A DNA stretch of 64,000 nucleotides from Amphiura filiformis (lineage: Eukaryota; Echinodermata; Ophiuroidea; Amphilepidida; Amphiuridae), in NCBI RefSeq assembly GCF_039555335.1, contig NC_092630.1, forward strand, positions 85,504,148-85,568,147, written 5' to 3'. Positions within the stretch are counted from its first letter, which is position 1; each line of letters opens with the position of its first letter. The translations under genes and the position numbers were made by a program. Under the pieces are notes generated by a model. The model did not search any database, had not been told where the DNA came from, and saw only the letters and a program-made list of their open reading frames with translations. This document shows positions 56,401-64,000 of this stretch, piece by piece.

Positions 56401-59400
56401 AATATTTTTTCCGTAGTTAAACCCTAACCTGTAACCCGTTATATTAGGCCTAATTTCGTTCACATTTATCCCGATTGATTTTATTACTTTATCATGTTTT
56501 GTAACAGCCTACATCCAGATACTAATTTCGGGGTATTGGGGGGTGGGCTCACATGTGGTAGCAGGAGAAGAGGCGAACGATGGGTTTCCAGATTACAGCC
56601 AAGTAAGCATCACAGCTACAAAACTACTAAGTTGATTATTGTGTCAAATTGGGTCTTGATCATTGAGAGACGTAGGCCTATATCAAAGGTCAGGGCAAGT
56701 AGGCCTATGGGTAACGGGTGTTGGGTAATTAGAGATAGTCACAAGAACCACCCAACCCGAGAACCGCGAAATCTAGTTTATATATACTTACAGGTATGTC
56801 AGGGCGGGCATGCCGATGAAAGTATGCTCCTTTAATTCTTCAATATGCAGATTACTGAGGTTTCTGTTGTGGGAAAGAGAAGAAAAAAAACTACTTGTTA
56901 TGATCATCATCATCATCACCATCATTATTACCATGATGACGGCACCACCATCGTCATGTCATCATTGGCACGATCACCTTCAACCATATCATCATCAATT
57001 CAAATCACTCAAATTGGTTATTGATGTTTCAGTTGCCTAAGCACATAAATCAAAGAAAATGAAACATAATAATCTTACAACTTTGGTAGGAATGACAGAT
57101 GCTTGAAGGTTCCCGGATCTAGTGAAACAATTGGGTTGCCATGAAGATTTCTGCAAATTAAAAAAATAAGAAGCATTACATGTACTCAAAAGAAAATATT
57201 GTTTTGCGTGACAATATTATAATTCTTTGTCAGTAGTTTAAATAAATAATAAATAAATAATAATGAATTTCGGTATTTATATAGCGCCTTATCACAGATC
57301 TCGTAGTGTTCAAAGCGCTGCAAACCTATCCGCACATAGATCCGTAACATCCACCAATTATCTGTGCAGCTCCCCAAATTCCATTGGGTGAAGGAAGTTG
57401 TTGATAATCAAACAACTGATATCCAATTTTCATAGTTTATATTCATATTATATGATACTCACAACTGGCGCAATCTATCTAGCCCCCTGAAAGTATCACT
57501 TCTGAGAACTTCAATTTCGTTGTAGGAAAGATCTCTGAAATAAGCAAGAAAATTGTACACTTTATTTGTTGGGAGTGGCCTTTCTGATTACTTCTATTTT
57601 TCTTCAATTCTGTTACTTTATTATTTTCTTATTACAGGCCAGCATGCTTATTATAAGCTTTTCCGCTTGCCTTGACTTTGCTTGGCCTGGTCCAATCAGG
57701 ACCCAGGCATGTTTCTGCCCGGACCGACTGGTTAAAATAGTAAAAGTTCGGTTTATGAATAGTTATATTTAGCATTTAGGTAACTGAAATATTGACCGGG
57801 TTTTCTGATATGTTTAAGTCGTTATATCCGTTGTGGTTAAGATTAAAGGTAATTCGCTAATTATAAAGACTGTTTTAACATTAAAATAAAAATGCTTTTA
57901 TGCAACTTCGTTCGTTGAGTATTTCGTGCAGACTGTTAATGGCTTGTTTCCACTCTTAATTCATTTTTCACCATCAACAGTTGCTTATTTAATAATATCT
58001 TACAATTTCTGCAGGTTGCGTAGGTTGTCAAACATCCCTGGCGTAAGGCTCGAAATACCATTGTTAGCTATATCACTTTAAAACAAAGTAGAAAATATGT
58101 GGTGAATTAGTTACGGTATACTTTAAATTAATCAACTACGGTATCTTTAAAAAAAATACCACGTGTAATGTTCCACTTGAATTATAGAAAAGATCTAACC
58201 ACGCAAAGTGTATGTCCATCCGACAAATCGAGTTCTTTTTGTTGTCTTATCAGACTTAGCACAGCAAAAACAAATTATTACGCTCAAATGGCACAGTCTT
58301 TTTTACTATCATAATGCAAAAATTTCAAAAGTTTTAAATTTCACTGTTAATAACTACATTACACATTAAAAATGAGTTAAATTAGATTTATTTCTAGCAC
58401 GATGACCTAGAAAAATATGATATTTGTATAATACACTCATTATAATACACACTCTACTCACAGTGTAAGTAAAAATGGAAACGCTTGAAGCTCTATATGT
58501 AACACCATTTCTATCGTCGTCATATTATTCACATATCGTCGATATCTCGTTTTAGAAATTCCATTAATAGAACTGAAATCAAAGATGAAGAAATTTGATA
58601 TGAATCCCAACCCCTATGATTGGTTATATTTACATTTATGTATGAATTAACTTTTTTGGTTACCTATTGGCTTTAGTTATGGTTTTCTTATATGCATGAC
58701 TTTCTTGACAAATATTAAGGCATAAAATAATCTTTTAAAAGTGCAGCAAAGCTGATACGGTATACATAATATACTCAAAAATTTCCTTTAAATTATCATT
58801 ATTTAATGGCACCTTACAGCATTCTGATTTTGGCGGGAATCTTTGCTGCTGCAGTTGGATTCCACTCCTCGCCTTTGCAATTAAATGTCAGCCCTGTGCA
58901 GTTGCAAGATGATGGACATTGAATTTCTGCAAGAACAATAATGAATTATGTTACCATAGGTTTGACAATCATCCAAACCTATCCTCGATCATCCGTATCA
59001 TTTAAGTTTACTTTCCTAAATAGGTTATATTTCTTTTCCTATGTAGACTATCATGATCCATTTCAAATATGCTGTCGCCTAATTACATACCCACTGTTTA
59101 CTTTGAAATATTTACTTCAAATACACAATTTGAAAACATAATAAACTCGTTCCCTGCAAGACGACTTACGACAGAAAAACTCATCATCTCCATGAGGGCA
59201 GTCTTTGGCACCATCACACAGCTGGTTTGTTGTAATACAATAACTGGCTCCATGACATCGATATGCACCATCACAGCTGAAATTACCTAGATAGAAAGAG
59301 AATCCAGAACAGAATAATCGCAAGAGTTATAATATTATATTCCCTAGATGTACATATTGATTGCAGTTTACTGTTTCTGGTATATGAAACCTTTTTCCGA

Positions 59401-62400
59401 AAGACATCACAAAGAGTAAATACCTCATTTTGTGAAACTTTTTCCAAGTGAAATTTAGAAAAAAAGAAGCCCAATAATTTCTAATAGCCCATTTGTATCA
59501 TTTGTATTCTTTAATGAAAACGATGAAACTAATTAACTAAACCCATTGAAATTGTTGGATTGTTTGTAGAGTGCCTTGTGGTCCATATCCATTCATGAAG
59601 GTGGTTTAAGTAGCTTTACAATTGCAGCTTTGGAATCTGCATCTTTTTTCAAAGAGTCATCATTTGTCAAAGTGTCAAAGTACAGATTTGATTTTTAAAA
59701 CATTGCTTTGTATGCGCACAATATATGTATTTCATAATCCATGAATTTCGTGACGGTCTGTTTATACATTGTATTTCGGCTTTTGCCTACGTTGTATCTT
59801 GTTTTCTGCCTAAACAATATTGACGTGTTTTAAAGATTAAAAAACAAAACAATTTTGGCACGATTGGGGTATCAAAGTGTACGATACACATTTGGGCTGC
59901 TTTTTGATATTTCCGTTGAAAACATAATGCATTTGAATCATATCAAAATTTACAAAACAATCTTTCGTATTCACATTTAAGGGTTTGAGATATATTCAAT
60001 ATGAAACGCTCTATTGCCTTTCATATCGGGAATTAAGACTGTAAGCGTATACGACTCCTTACCACATCCATATTCATCCTGTGCATCAGGACAATCATTG
60101 ACACCATCACATCGTCTACGTAGTGGTATACAATACGATCCGGGACATTTAAACGTAAAGGCTCCACAAGAAAAATGTTCTGAAATAAATGAATGAGGCA
60201 ACAGGTTTTAAAAAACCACATTAATATCGTTTTCAGTACTGCGCACTCTTACATTATTCCTACATACACTCACTGTTTGCTACTAGAAATATAGGACTAT
60301 ATAATAATACACTACAGAATACTACTAGGTAACTATAAAACTCTGTAAGTGTAAAACGATAACAGAAAAGCCCAATTTCTCAATAAACGATTATATTGAT
60401 TTATTTTGTTTTTTTGCTGTGGGTTTGCGTTTTTAAAAGATATTATTATATGGCTAGATTGATGGTGTTAATACGGGACTTGTAGTGTGATTACTTTCTT
60501 ATGAATACTTGGTTGTGAGTACAAGTACTTTGCCATAAGTACGAGTTATTTATTTATATTTATAACATTCGGCCGAAGCCAGGCTAATCCCAATAGTGCT
60601 CAGAGGCTACTAAATTTAAGGGACGCCATCCGGATATGATGGGACAGGGATATGGGAAGAGGTCCGATTTTAGATGCAGGAGGAAAACCGGAGCACCCGG
60701 AGAAAAACCTGCGAGGACGAGCATGGATCGGCAACCAAACTCACATGTGGCGCCGCGGGGAATTGAACCCCAGCCACAGTGGTGAGAAGCGAGTGAGAAG
60801 ACCACTACACTAACCCGCCCGCCCGAGTATAATAACGTCACAAATTACGAGTACTATTACTATGGTATGAATATGACTACTAAATATGTTTCTTTGCTTT
60901 GTGTTTGCTTGTGTCTCACCGCAATATCTTAAATGAGTGACATCCCGACAACCACGTTGAAGTCCAAACTCGTCAAAATCGTACAAACATAGATATTTAC
61001 TATCAGCACATGCGCCGTTGTTGCACTGGATCTCATCGTCATTACAGGTGAAACCGGGCTGATTATATGCTGTATTAATCATAAAGAAAAATTCATTTAC
61101 ATGATTTTGGAATCAAACCAAAAATGTATCCACACTTTCTTACTTAACCATGATAAATTGCATTTCAATTATTTCACCATCACAATCTCTTTGGCAGCGA
61201 GATTGGATTATAAAGAATTTCCTATCGCATGACCCAAAGGCTGACAGTAAAATAGAAGTTGTGTTTGCTTTCTTTTGACACTTAAGATCATTTGTTAAAT
61301 TTCATCTACAAAAATGATCAGAACATATCACTTCTCAATGTCAGGTAAATAGTAAACTTTGGATCTACCAGAAATTGCCAGAATTTACAGTTTAAAAATG
61401 TTACGTTTAAATTCAACTGCAGATTAGATGATTCGTAGTGGGTGGGTCCCGTGTTGCAAATGGATTTCTTTAATAGTAGGCTATTGCCCTACACTCACCG
61501 GAATCTTATGGCGCCTGTATTGCATTTCTTAACATTTCAGGGCCACTAACTACTTACGATGTTCTCTAATGTAATGTGAATTCAATATAATACGAAACGT
61601 CCATCTTAATGTTCAAATAATGGTAAAACTACGCATAAAAAGAAGACTAATTCAAATACATACGGCATGAGAGCGGTTCATCCTCCCAGCTATTTCCAGG
61701 ACAGTCTTTAGTAGCATCACATACAGCATTAGGTGGCAGACATCTACCATTATGACATTGGAAGCCTCCACGGCAATGATCTGGAAATCACAACAGTAAG
61801 ATATGCACAAAATGGTACTTCTATATCATGTTCGTTTAGGTTTTTTTGGGTGGGTGCGGCGTGCCGCACCCACCCTGTATTCTCTGACTATTGACCTACT
61901 TTTTCACATGCCGCAGTGTTGAGAAAATATTCGTGCCGGTTATATCCCAAACACCCACAGAGGTGATAGTTTACGGCGAGTTTTGTAATTATTACTTGAT
62001 TTTGATATGTAAGTAATACGATAAAGTCGTCATAGGCAGTAATGTGTTTGTATTAAAAGAAATAACAAAAATAATTATTTAAGTAATAGATATACTATTT
62101 GGAAATTGCAGCAAGATTTGCAGATGTTTTTATTTGAACAGTACCAGTTCACCAGTTTTGCTAGTTTTCCTAATCTTTGGGCTAAATTAATAGCATCGTG
62201 AAGGTCATATATATCATTTTATACTGACAGCTTCGGCTTGTATGTGCATTGTGTTCAGTGTGTACATAGGCTATTTACTTTTCAAATCTTTGATGCTTGT
62301 ATAAGGTATTATAGACAAATTATTAGAATGCATGTGCACCAGTGAATATCATTATTCCCTGGATTATTTTTGTTGGGACAAAATAATGATATAGTTTGAC

Positions 62401-63427
62401 GCTTTGAAATACAGTTATGTTAATCATAATAAAGTTACAAAGTTAAAAAATAATATCGAAATATTGTAAAATCAAACATTTCCCCTCATAAGTTGCAATA
62501 CAACATATTGAGGAAATTGATATGACAGATTTTTAAACTTTGATATGGAAAGATACCCCAGCCCTGTTGTCTCACCAGAGAAGATGAGCAGAAGTCTTTC
62601 TATCTGATGATAAAAGAACCTCTAGGTATGATTACGAAAATGTTTTAAATAACTATTATCTACAAAAGTTTTATAACCATGTTTTATATAAAATGTTAAC
62701 ATAAAACGTCTTGTGTTATGATGTGAAGGGTTAATATAAAAACAGGGAAAATCTGTTCCAACTGACCAGCAGAGAACAGGATAAGCAATTGATCAGATTA
62801 AAATCAGGGAAAATATGACACAACCTCCAATGGGGGAATAACAAACGTATAAACGTATAAAGTTAAAAACTCTTTTAACTTTGTTTATACGTTTTGTGTT
62901 ATTCCCCTATTGGAAATCGATGTTGTGTCATATTTTCCCTGTTTTTAATTGTGAACTTGACTTACTCATTCTTTCATTTCTCTTGACAATTTTTCATTTG
63001 CCCACCCTATTCCTTTTAAAGGAATTTTTATTAGTTTTGTTTTGTTAGTATGTCCCACATTTCATCAAATTAATATATTGTTAGAAATTATAAAGCATCT
63101 GAAAGTGAGGATTATAAAGATGGCACTTCAAACTCGATAAATCATGCACAGAGTTCTTCAAATATACCGTATGGTTATACAATGTATTTAAAAAGGATTC
63201 ATTTTGAACATACATTTTGATAGTAACTTTGCTTGAAATTATAATACAGATCGGTTTCAAGCAGAATCGTTTAGCCTACAAACAGGGTTGAATTGGTTAT
63301 TATAACGTACCACATAGTGTTTCATCGGACGTATCAGCACAATCTATGATGAGATCACATCGTTTGTCTAAGCTGACACACTGACCGTTGTCACATGTAA
63401 ACTCATCGTTACTACATTTCGGATATT
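50188..63427 (-). CDS. LDLa/LRR G-protein-coupled receptor (RXFP/GRL101-like) with kinase-like tail; spliced, 5'-partial
   Basis: Fourteen exons with GT-AG borders and matching phases join into about 899 codons ending in a TAA at 50188-50190. Order: five LDLa modules, LRRNT, six LRRs, LRRCT, rhodopsin-like 7TM, then a tail resembling part of a protein-kinase C-lobe. LDLa exons are symmetrical phase 1-1 and LRR exons are 72-bp phase 2-2, as is usual for these modules. Receptors with this layout (relaxin receptors RXFP1/2, snail GRL101, LGR type C) sit in the plasma membrane with the LDLa-LRR ectodomain outside; relaxin receptors couple to Gs, but the ligand and coupling here are unknown. Five LDLa modules is more than the single one of vertebrate RXFP1/2 and closer to GRL101. 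The signal-peptide exon and possibly further LDLa exons lie beyond the right edge. Exons: 63311-63427, 61664-61780, 60920-61069, 60063-60179, 59170-59286, 58818-58926, 58004-58075, 57463-57534, 57079-57150, 56792-56863, 54789-54860, 54560-54631, 53057-54156, 51162-51373, 50188-50418 (the last two form the tail). Confidence 0.9.
51162..51373 (-). CDS. Receptor exon: degenerate kinase-like segment (helix E to catalytic loop)
   Basis: 212-bp exon entering in phase 1, matching the 7TM exon donor, and leaving in phase 0. It encodes [17 protein letters not shown] followed by [11 protein letters not shown]. This resembles the kinase segment LxxLHxxGIxHxDLxxxNILI, but the catalytic Asp is Asn and the Mg-binding Asn position is Phe, so catalysis looks impossible. 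No N-lobe (glycine loop or VAIK lysine) is seen between it and the 7TM exon. The alternative is an unrelated tail that resembles a kinase by chance; the similarity is by eye only. Confidence 0.65.
51588..51991. mobile_element. MITE-like element with G/C-run termini and 'gctccgaaagaccc' repeats
   Basis: Left end cccgggggggggggcactc and right end gtgccccccccgggg are inverted, as are ggatatgctccccgg and ccgggggagcatacc just inside. The body repeats a motif close to cagctccgaaagaccc at least six times with AT-rich spacers. It lies in the intron between the 7TM exon and the kinase-like exon. Confidence 0.65.
53057..54156 (-). CDS. Receptor exon: LRR C-cap and rhodopsin-like 7TM domain
   Basis: 1100-bp exon, entering in phase 2 and leaving in phase 1. 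It starts with a cysteine-rich hinge ([24 protein letters not shown]), then seven membrane segments without introns. Visible class A marks are GN in TM1, NLAISD in TM2, the TM3 end VISVDRF (DRF in place of DRY), a TM3/ECL2 cysteine pair (VTCGF and SSVCLAL), FCWLPI in TM6 and NPYLY in TM7. The cytoplasmic tail has a CPHC cysteine pair and a serine/threonine-rich stretch. The donor CCCA|GTAAGT is strong; an ORF reading through it (to 53004) is taken to be intronic. Confidence 0.92.
54560..54631 (-). CDS. Receptor exon: LRR 6
   Basis: 72-bp exon, phase 2-2, encoding [16 protein letters not shown]...LKSL, with donor GTAAGT. It leads straight into the LRRCT/7TM exon. Confidence 0.9.
54789..54860 (-). 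CDS. Receptor exon: LRR 5
   Basis: 72-bp exon, phase 2-2, encoding [16 protein letters not shown]...TEIL. The acceptor is ATTGCAG and the donor is GTAAGT. Confidence 0.9.
55365..55850. mobile_element. Intronic MITE with long inverted repeats
   Basis: The arms at about 55370-55495 and 55725-55848 are inverted copies: gcacaaaaagtaactcagct at the left, agctgagttactttttgtgc at the right, with tagattcagaactaataatt mirrored inside. It measures about 480 bp with no coding potential, and lies in the 1.9-kb intron between LRR 4 and LRR 5. It resembles a DNA transposon derivative; the superfamily is not determined. Confidence 0.7.
56095..56260. repeat. CpG-rich block with (GTCC)n in intron
   Basis: Begins with taatactaataacggcgtgt, then tandem GTCC and a run of CGCG-containing words (gcgcgctatcgcg, tccgcgcgtttcgcg). 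It is very GC- and CpG-rich compared with its AT-rich surroundings. It is likely the end of a dispersed repeat. No coding signal is seen. Confidence 0.5.
56792..56863 (-). CDS. Receptor exon: LRR 4
   Basis: 72-bp exon, phase 2-2, encoding [16 protein letters not shown]...LTYL, with donor GTAAGT. About 1.9 kb of repeat-bearing intron separates it from LRR 5, the longest gap within the LRR block. Confidence 0.88.
56885..57000. repeat. Low-complexity (CAT)n-like tract
   Basis: Imperfect tandem CAT/CAC triplets (atcatcatcatcatcaccatc and onward) in the intron between LRR 4 and LRR 3. Confidence 0.7.
57079..57150 (-). CDS. Receptor exon: LRR 3
   Basis: 72-bp exon, phase 2-2, encoding [16 protein letters not shown]...LPKL. 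The acceptor is TTTGCAG and the donor is GTAAGA. Confidence 0.9.
57238..57385 (-). mobile_element. 3' end fragment of a SINE/LINE in intron
   Basis: Minus-strand reading contains GCGCTTTGAACACTACGAGA and then GGCGCTATATAAATACCGAA, ending in TTATTATTTATTTATT. The 'gcgctatataaat' tail followed by a short tandem repeat is a common 3' end of SINEs and their partner LINEs; a related tail occurs at 10130-10200. No 5' head is seen. Confidence 0.5.
57463..57534 (-). CDS. Receptor exon: LRR 2
   Basis: 72-bp exon, phase 2-2, encoding [16 protein letters not shown]...LRQL, with donor GTGAGT. Confidence 0.9.
58004..58075 (-). CDS. Receptor exon: LRR 1
   Basis: 72-bp exon, phase 2-2, encoding one leucine-rich repeat ([16 protein letters not shown]...LQKL). 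The donor is GTAAGA. Each LRR of this gene sits on its own 72-bp exon, as in LGR-family receptors. Confidence 0.88.
58818..58926 (-). CDS. Receptor exon: LRR N-terminal cap (LRRNT)
   Basis: 109-bp exon that enters in phase 1 and leaves in phase 2, so it converts between the LDLa and LRR exon phases. It encodes [16 protein letters not shown], the CPxxCxC signature of an LRRNT. Its last codons (KIRML) join directly to [10 protein letters not shown] in the next exon. Confidence 0.88.
59170..59286 (-). CDS. Receptor exon: LDLa module 5
   Basis: 117-bp exon, phase 1-1, with donor GTAAGT. It encodes [16 protein letters not shown] and then [16 protein letters not shown], a canonical LDLa repeat. 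It is the last LDLa module before the LRR domain. Confidence 0.9.
60063..60179 (-). CDS. Receptor exon: LDLa module 4
   Basis: 117-bp exon, phase 1-1, with donor GTAAGG. It encodes [16 protein letters not shown] and then [16 protein letters not shown], a canonical LDLa repeat with an intact calcium box. Confidence 0.9.
60546..60824 (-). mobile_element. tRNA-derived SINE in receptor intron
   Basis: Minus-strand reading starts GCGGGCGGGTTAGTGTAGTGG (A-box-like) followed by GGTTCAATTCC (B box), i.e. an RNA polymerase III internal promoter. A unique body follows (TTTTCTCCGGGTGCTCC...), then an AT-rich tail near 60546-60565. It lies in the intron between LDLa modules 4 and 3. The head is tRNA-like but is not a tRNA gene. 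Confidence 0.78.
60920..61069 (-). CDS. Receptor exon: atypical LDLa module 3
   Basis: 150-bp exon, phase 1-1, longer than the 117-bp siblings. The first half is LDLa-like ([15 protein letters not shown]), but the second half is stretched ([15 protein letters not shown]) and lacks the usual SDE calcium box. Calcium binding by this module is therefore doubtful. Splice signals are good on both sides (AG, GTGAGA) and the frame is maintained. Confidence 0.85.
61664..61780 (-). CDS. Receptor exon: LDLa module 2
   Basis: 117-bp exon, phase 1-1. It encodes [13 protein letters not shown] and then [10 protein letters not shown], giving the six cysteines and acidic calcium-binding cluster of an LDLa repeat. 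The second half carries two extra residues in the calcium box (NSW before EDE). The donor is GTATGT. Confidence 0.88.
61848..61875. repeat. GC-rich perfect palindrome
   Basis: gggtgggtgcggc is followed by gt and its exact complement gccgcacccaccc, giving 13-bp arms with a 2-base loop. It stands out in an AT-rich intron and is preceded by a T run. It may be the tip of a hairpin element. Confidence 0.6.
62800..62945. repeat. Intronic hairpin (inverted repeat)
   Basis: Arms gggaaaatatgacacaacct and tgttgtgtcatattttccct are inverted, with gggggaataacaaacgtata mirrored by tatacgttttgtgttattcccc. This gives a nearly continuous stem of about 60-70 bp. It lies between LDLa modules 1 and 2 and is probably a MITE. 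Confidence 0.65.
63311..63427 (-). CDS. Receptor exon: LDLa module 1
   Basis: 117-bp exon, phase 1-1, with acceptor AG and donor GTACGT on the minus strand. It encodes a complete LDL-receptor class A repeat with six cysteines, starting [11 protein letters not shown] and ending in the calcium box [11 protein letters not shown]. This is the most upstream coding exon visible. Its entry phase of 1 requires an earlier exon outside the window. Confidence 0.9.
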
Positions 63428-63463
63428 CTGTAAAACAACAAATTTGGTAACTTAAACTACATG

Positions 63464-64000
63464 GTGTCCCAATAAAAACAGAACCCTCATTGCGCCCTCT
63501 TTTTCTCCTATTTCTGAAAAGTTGATCAAATAAATTACATTTTGTATGTAAACAAACCTTACATCATAAGCTTTAACCCAAAACAATTATTTCAATCGGC
63601 TCACAATTTTTGAAGATATGTCCTTTTTTAAGAAATGTGCCCGGTTTTTTTTACTGTCCACGGATGGGGTTTGGCTACATTAAAGATTAAAACGAAACAC
63701 ACGATTAATGAACACATTCGCTATGAGCGAGGACAGAGGATGATTTAAGCTCTTCCCAGCAAGTCTTGCGGTTAGCACAGCTGTGTGAGTGAACATGACA
63801 CCACTGCCCGCCCACTGCATACACACGTGCATGGTTAAATTTGAATTTGGACAGATATATTTACAATAAAAACACCTTCAAAAAGTTGGTCGATTTCACA
63901 TTTTATGTTATCTACAGAAGGTGTGAATTATCCTTCATGCATACATCACTTTAGATCTGAAATCGACCAAGAAATAATGACACACGGGCAATTCTAAAAC
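63464..64000. mobile_element. Mariner-like terminal region (second copy of the 8.1-9.8 kb family)
   Basis: Starts ggtgtcccaataaaaacaga and then ccctcattgcgccctctttttctcc. This matches, in inverse orientation, the right end at 9765-9790, and is followed by the same subterminal segment (tatgtaaacaaaccttac, tttcaatcggctcacaa, actgtccacgga). The other end is not in the window. It sits upstream of LDLa module 1, presumably in an intron. Confidence 0.55.

Noticed and set aside
58462..58533. Possible extra LRR exon between LRRNT and LRR 1
   Set aside because: A donor-like GTGAGT follows NGVTYRASS..., but there is no AG acceptor at the 72-bp distance, the LRR pattern is poor, and LRRNT joins LRR 1 in frame without it.

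Overview
This is a eukaryotic genomic window, AT-rich and with spliced genes, almost certainly from a marine invertebrate. The mix of CR1-like and RLE-type LINEs, Penelope-like elements, tRNA-derived SINEs, many hairpin MITEs and an LDLa/LRR/7TM receptor of the RXFP/GRL101 type fits an invertebrate deuterostome such as an echinoderm or hemichordate. The sequence alone does not settle the phylum.

The only clear host protein-coding gene is on the minus strand at 50.19-63.43 kb. It is a large glycoprotein-hormone/relaxin-type GPCR. Fourteen visible coding exons, all in consistent phase, encode five LDLa modules, an LRR N-cap, six LRRs (each one 72-bp exon), a cysteine-rich LRR C-cap with a rhodopsin-like 7TM domain on one exon, and two C-terminal exons. 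Those last two exons resemble a degenerate protein-kinase C-lobe with an HGN motif in place of HRD. The 5' end with the signal peptide lies beyond the right edge. A Tc1/mariner-like transposon ends 30 bp downstream of the stop codon, so the 3' UTR probably runs into it.

The rest (1-50 kb) is repeat territory. A composite unit of about 5 kb or more recurs in direct orientation as four main copies (about 12.6-20.0, 20.0-25.8, 27.3-39.3 and 39.3-42.6 kb), with an older diverged trace near 5.7-6.5 kb. Each main copy starts with a GIY-YIG endonuclease fragment of a Penelope-like element. It contains a foldback array of 'agtccgaaa' repeats (lost in some copies) and ends in a minisatellite of about 93 bp. 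Because the copies align, several younger insertions can be bounded by comparison with the uninterrupted copies: a 586-bp TIR element, a 674-bp MITE, an RLE-LINE remnant, a Penelope-like element with inverted pLTRs and a 15-bp target duplication, a 4.8-kb CR1-like LINE that itself carries a nested RLE-LINE fragment, a 200-bp hairpin, and a 594-bp foldback element with an 8-bp target duplication.

The left 12 kb holds an RTE-like RT remnant, MITEs, SINEs, a mariner-like element with another TIR element nested in it, pentanucleotide microsatellites and a 5'-truncated CR1/L2-like LINE. The 43-50 kb stretch holds degenerate tandem repeats, a nearly identical truncated second copy of the CR1 LINE, a cluster of nuclear-receptor DR1-like sites inside a repeat, foldback elements and a tRNA-derived SINE. 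I found no complete, undamaged transposase or reverse transcriptase; every retroelement ORF seen is truncated, frameshifted or interrupted. I found no rRNA gene, CRISPR array or prokaryotic feature.
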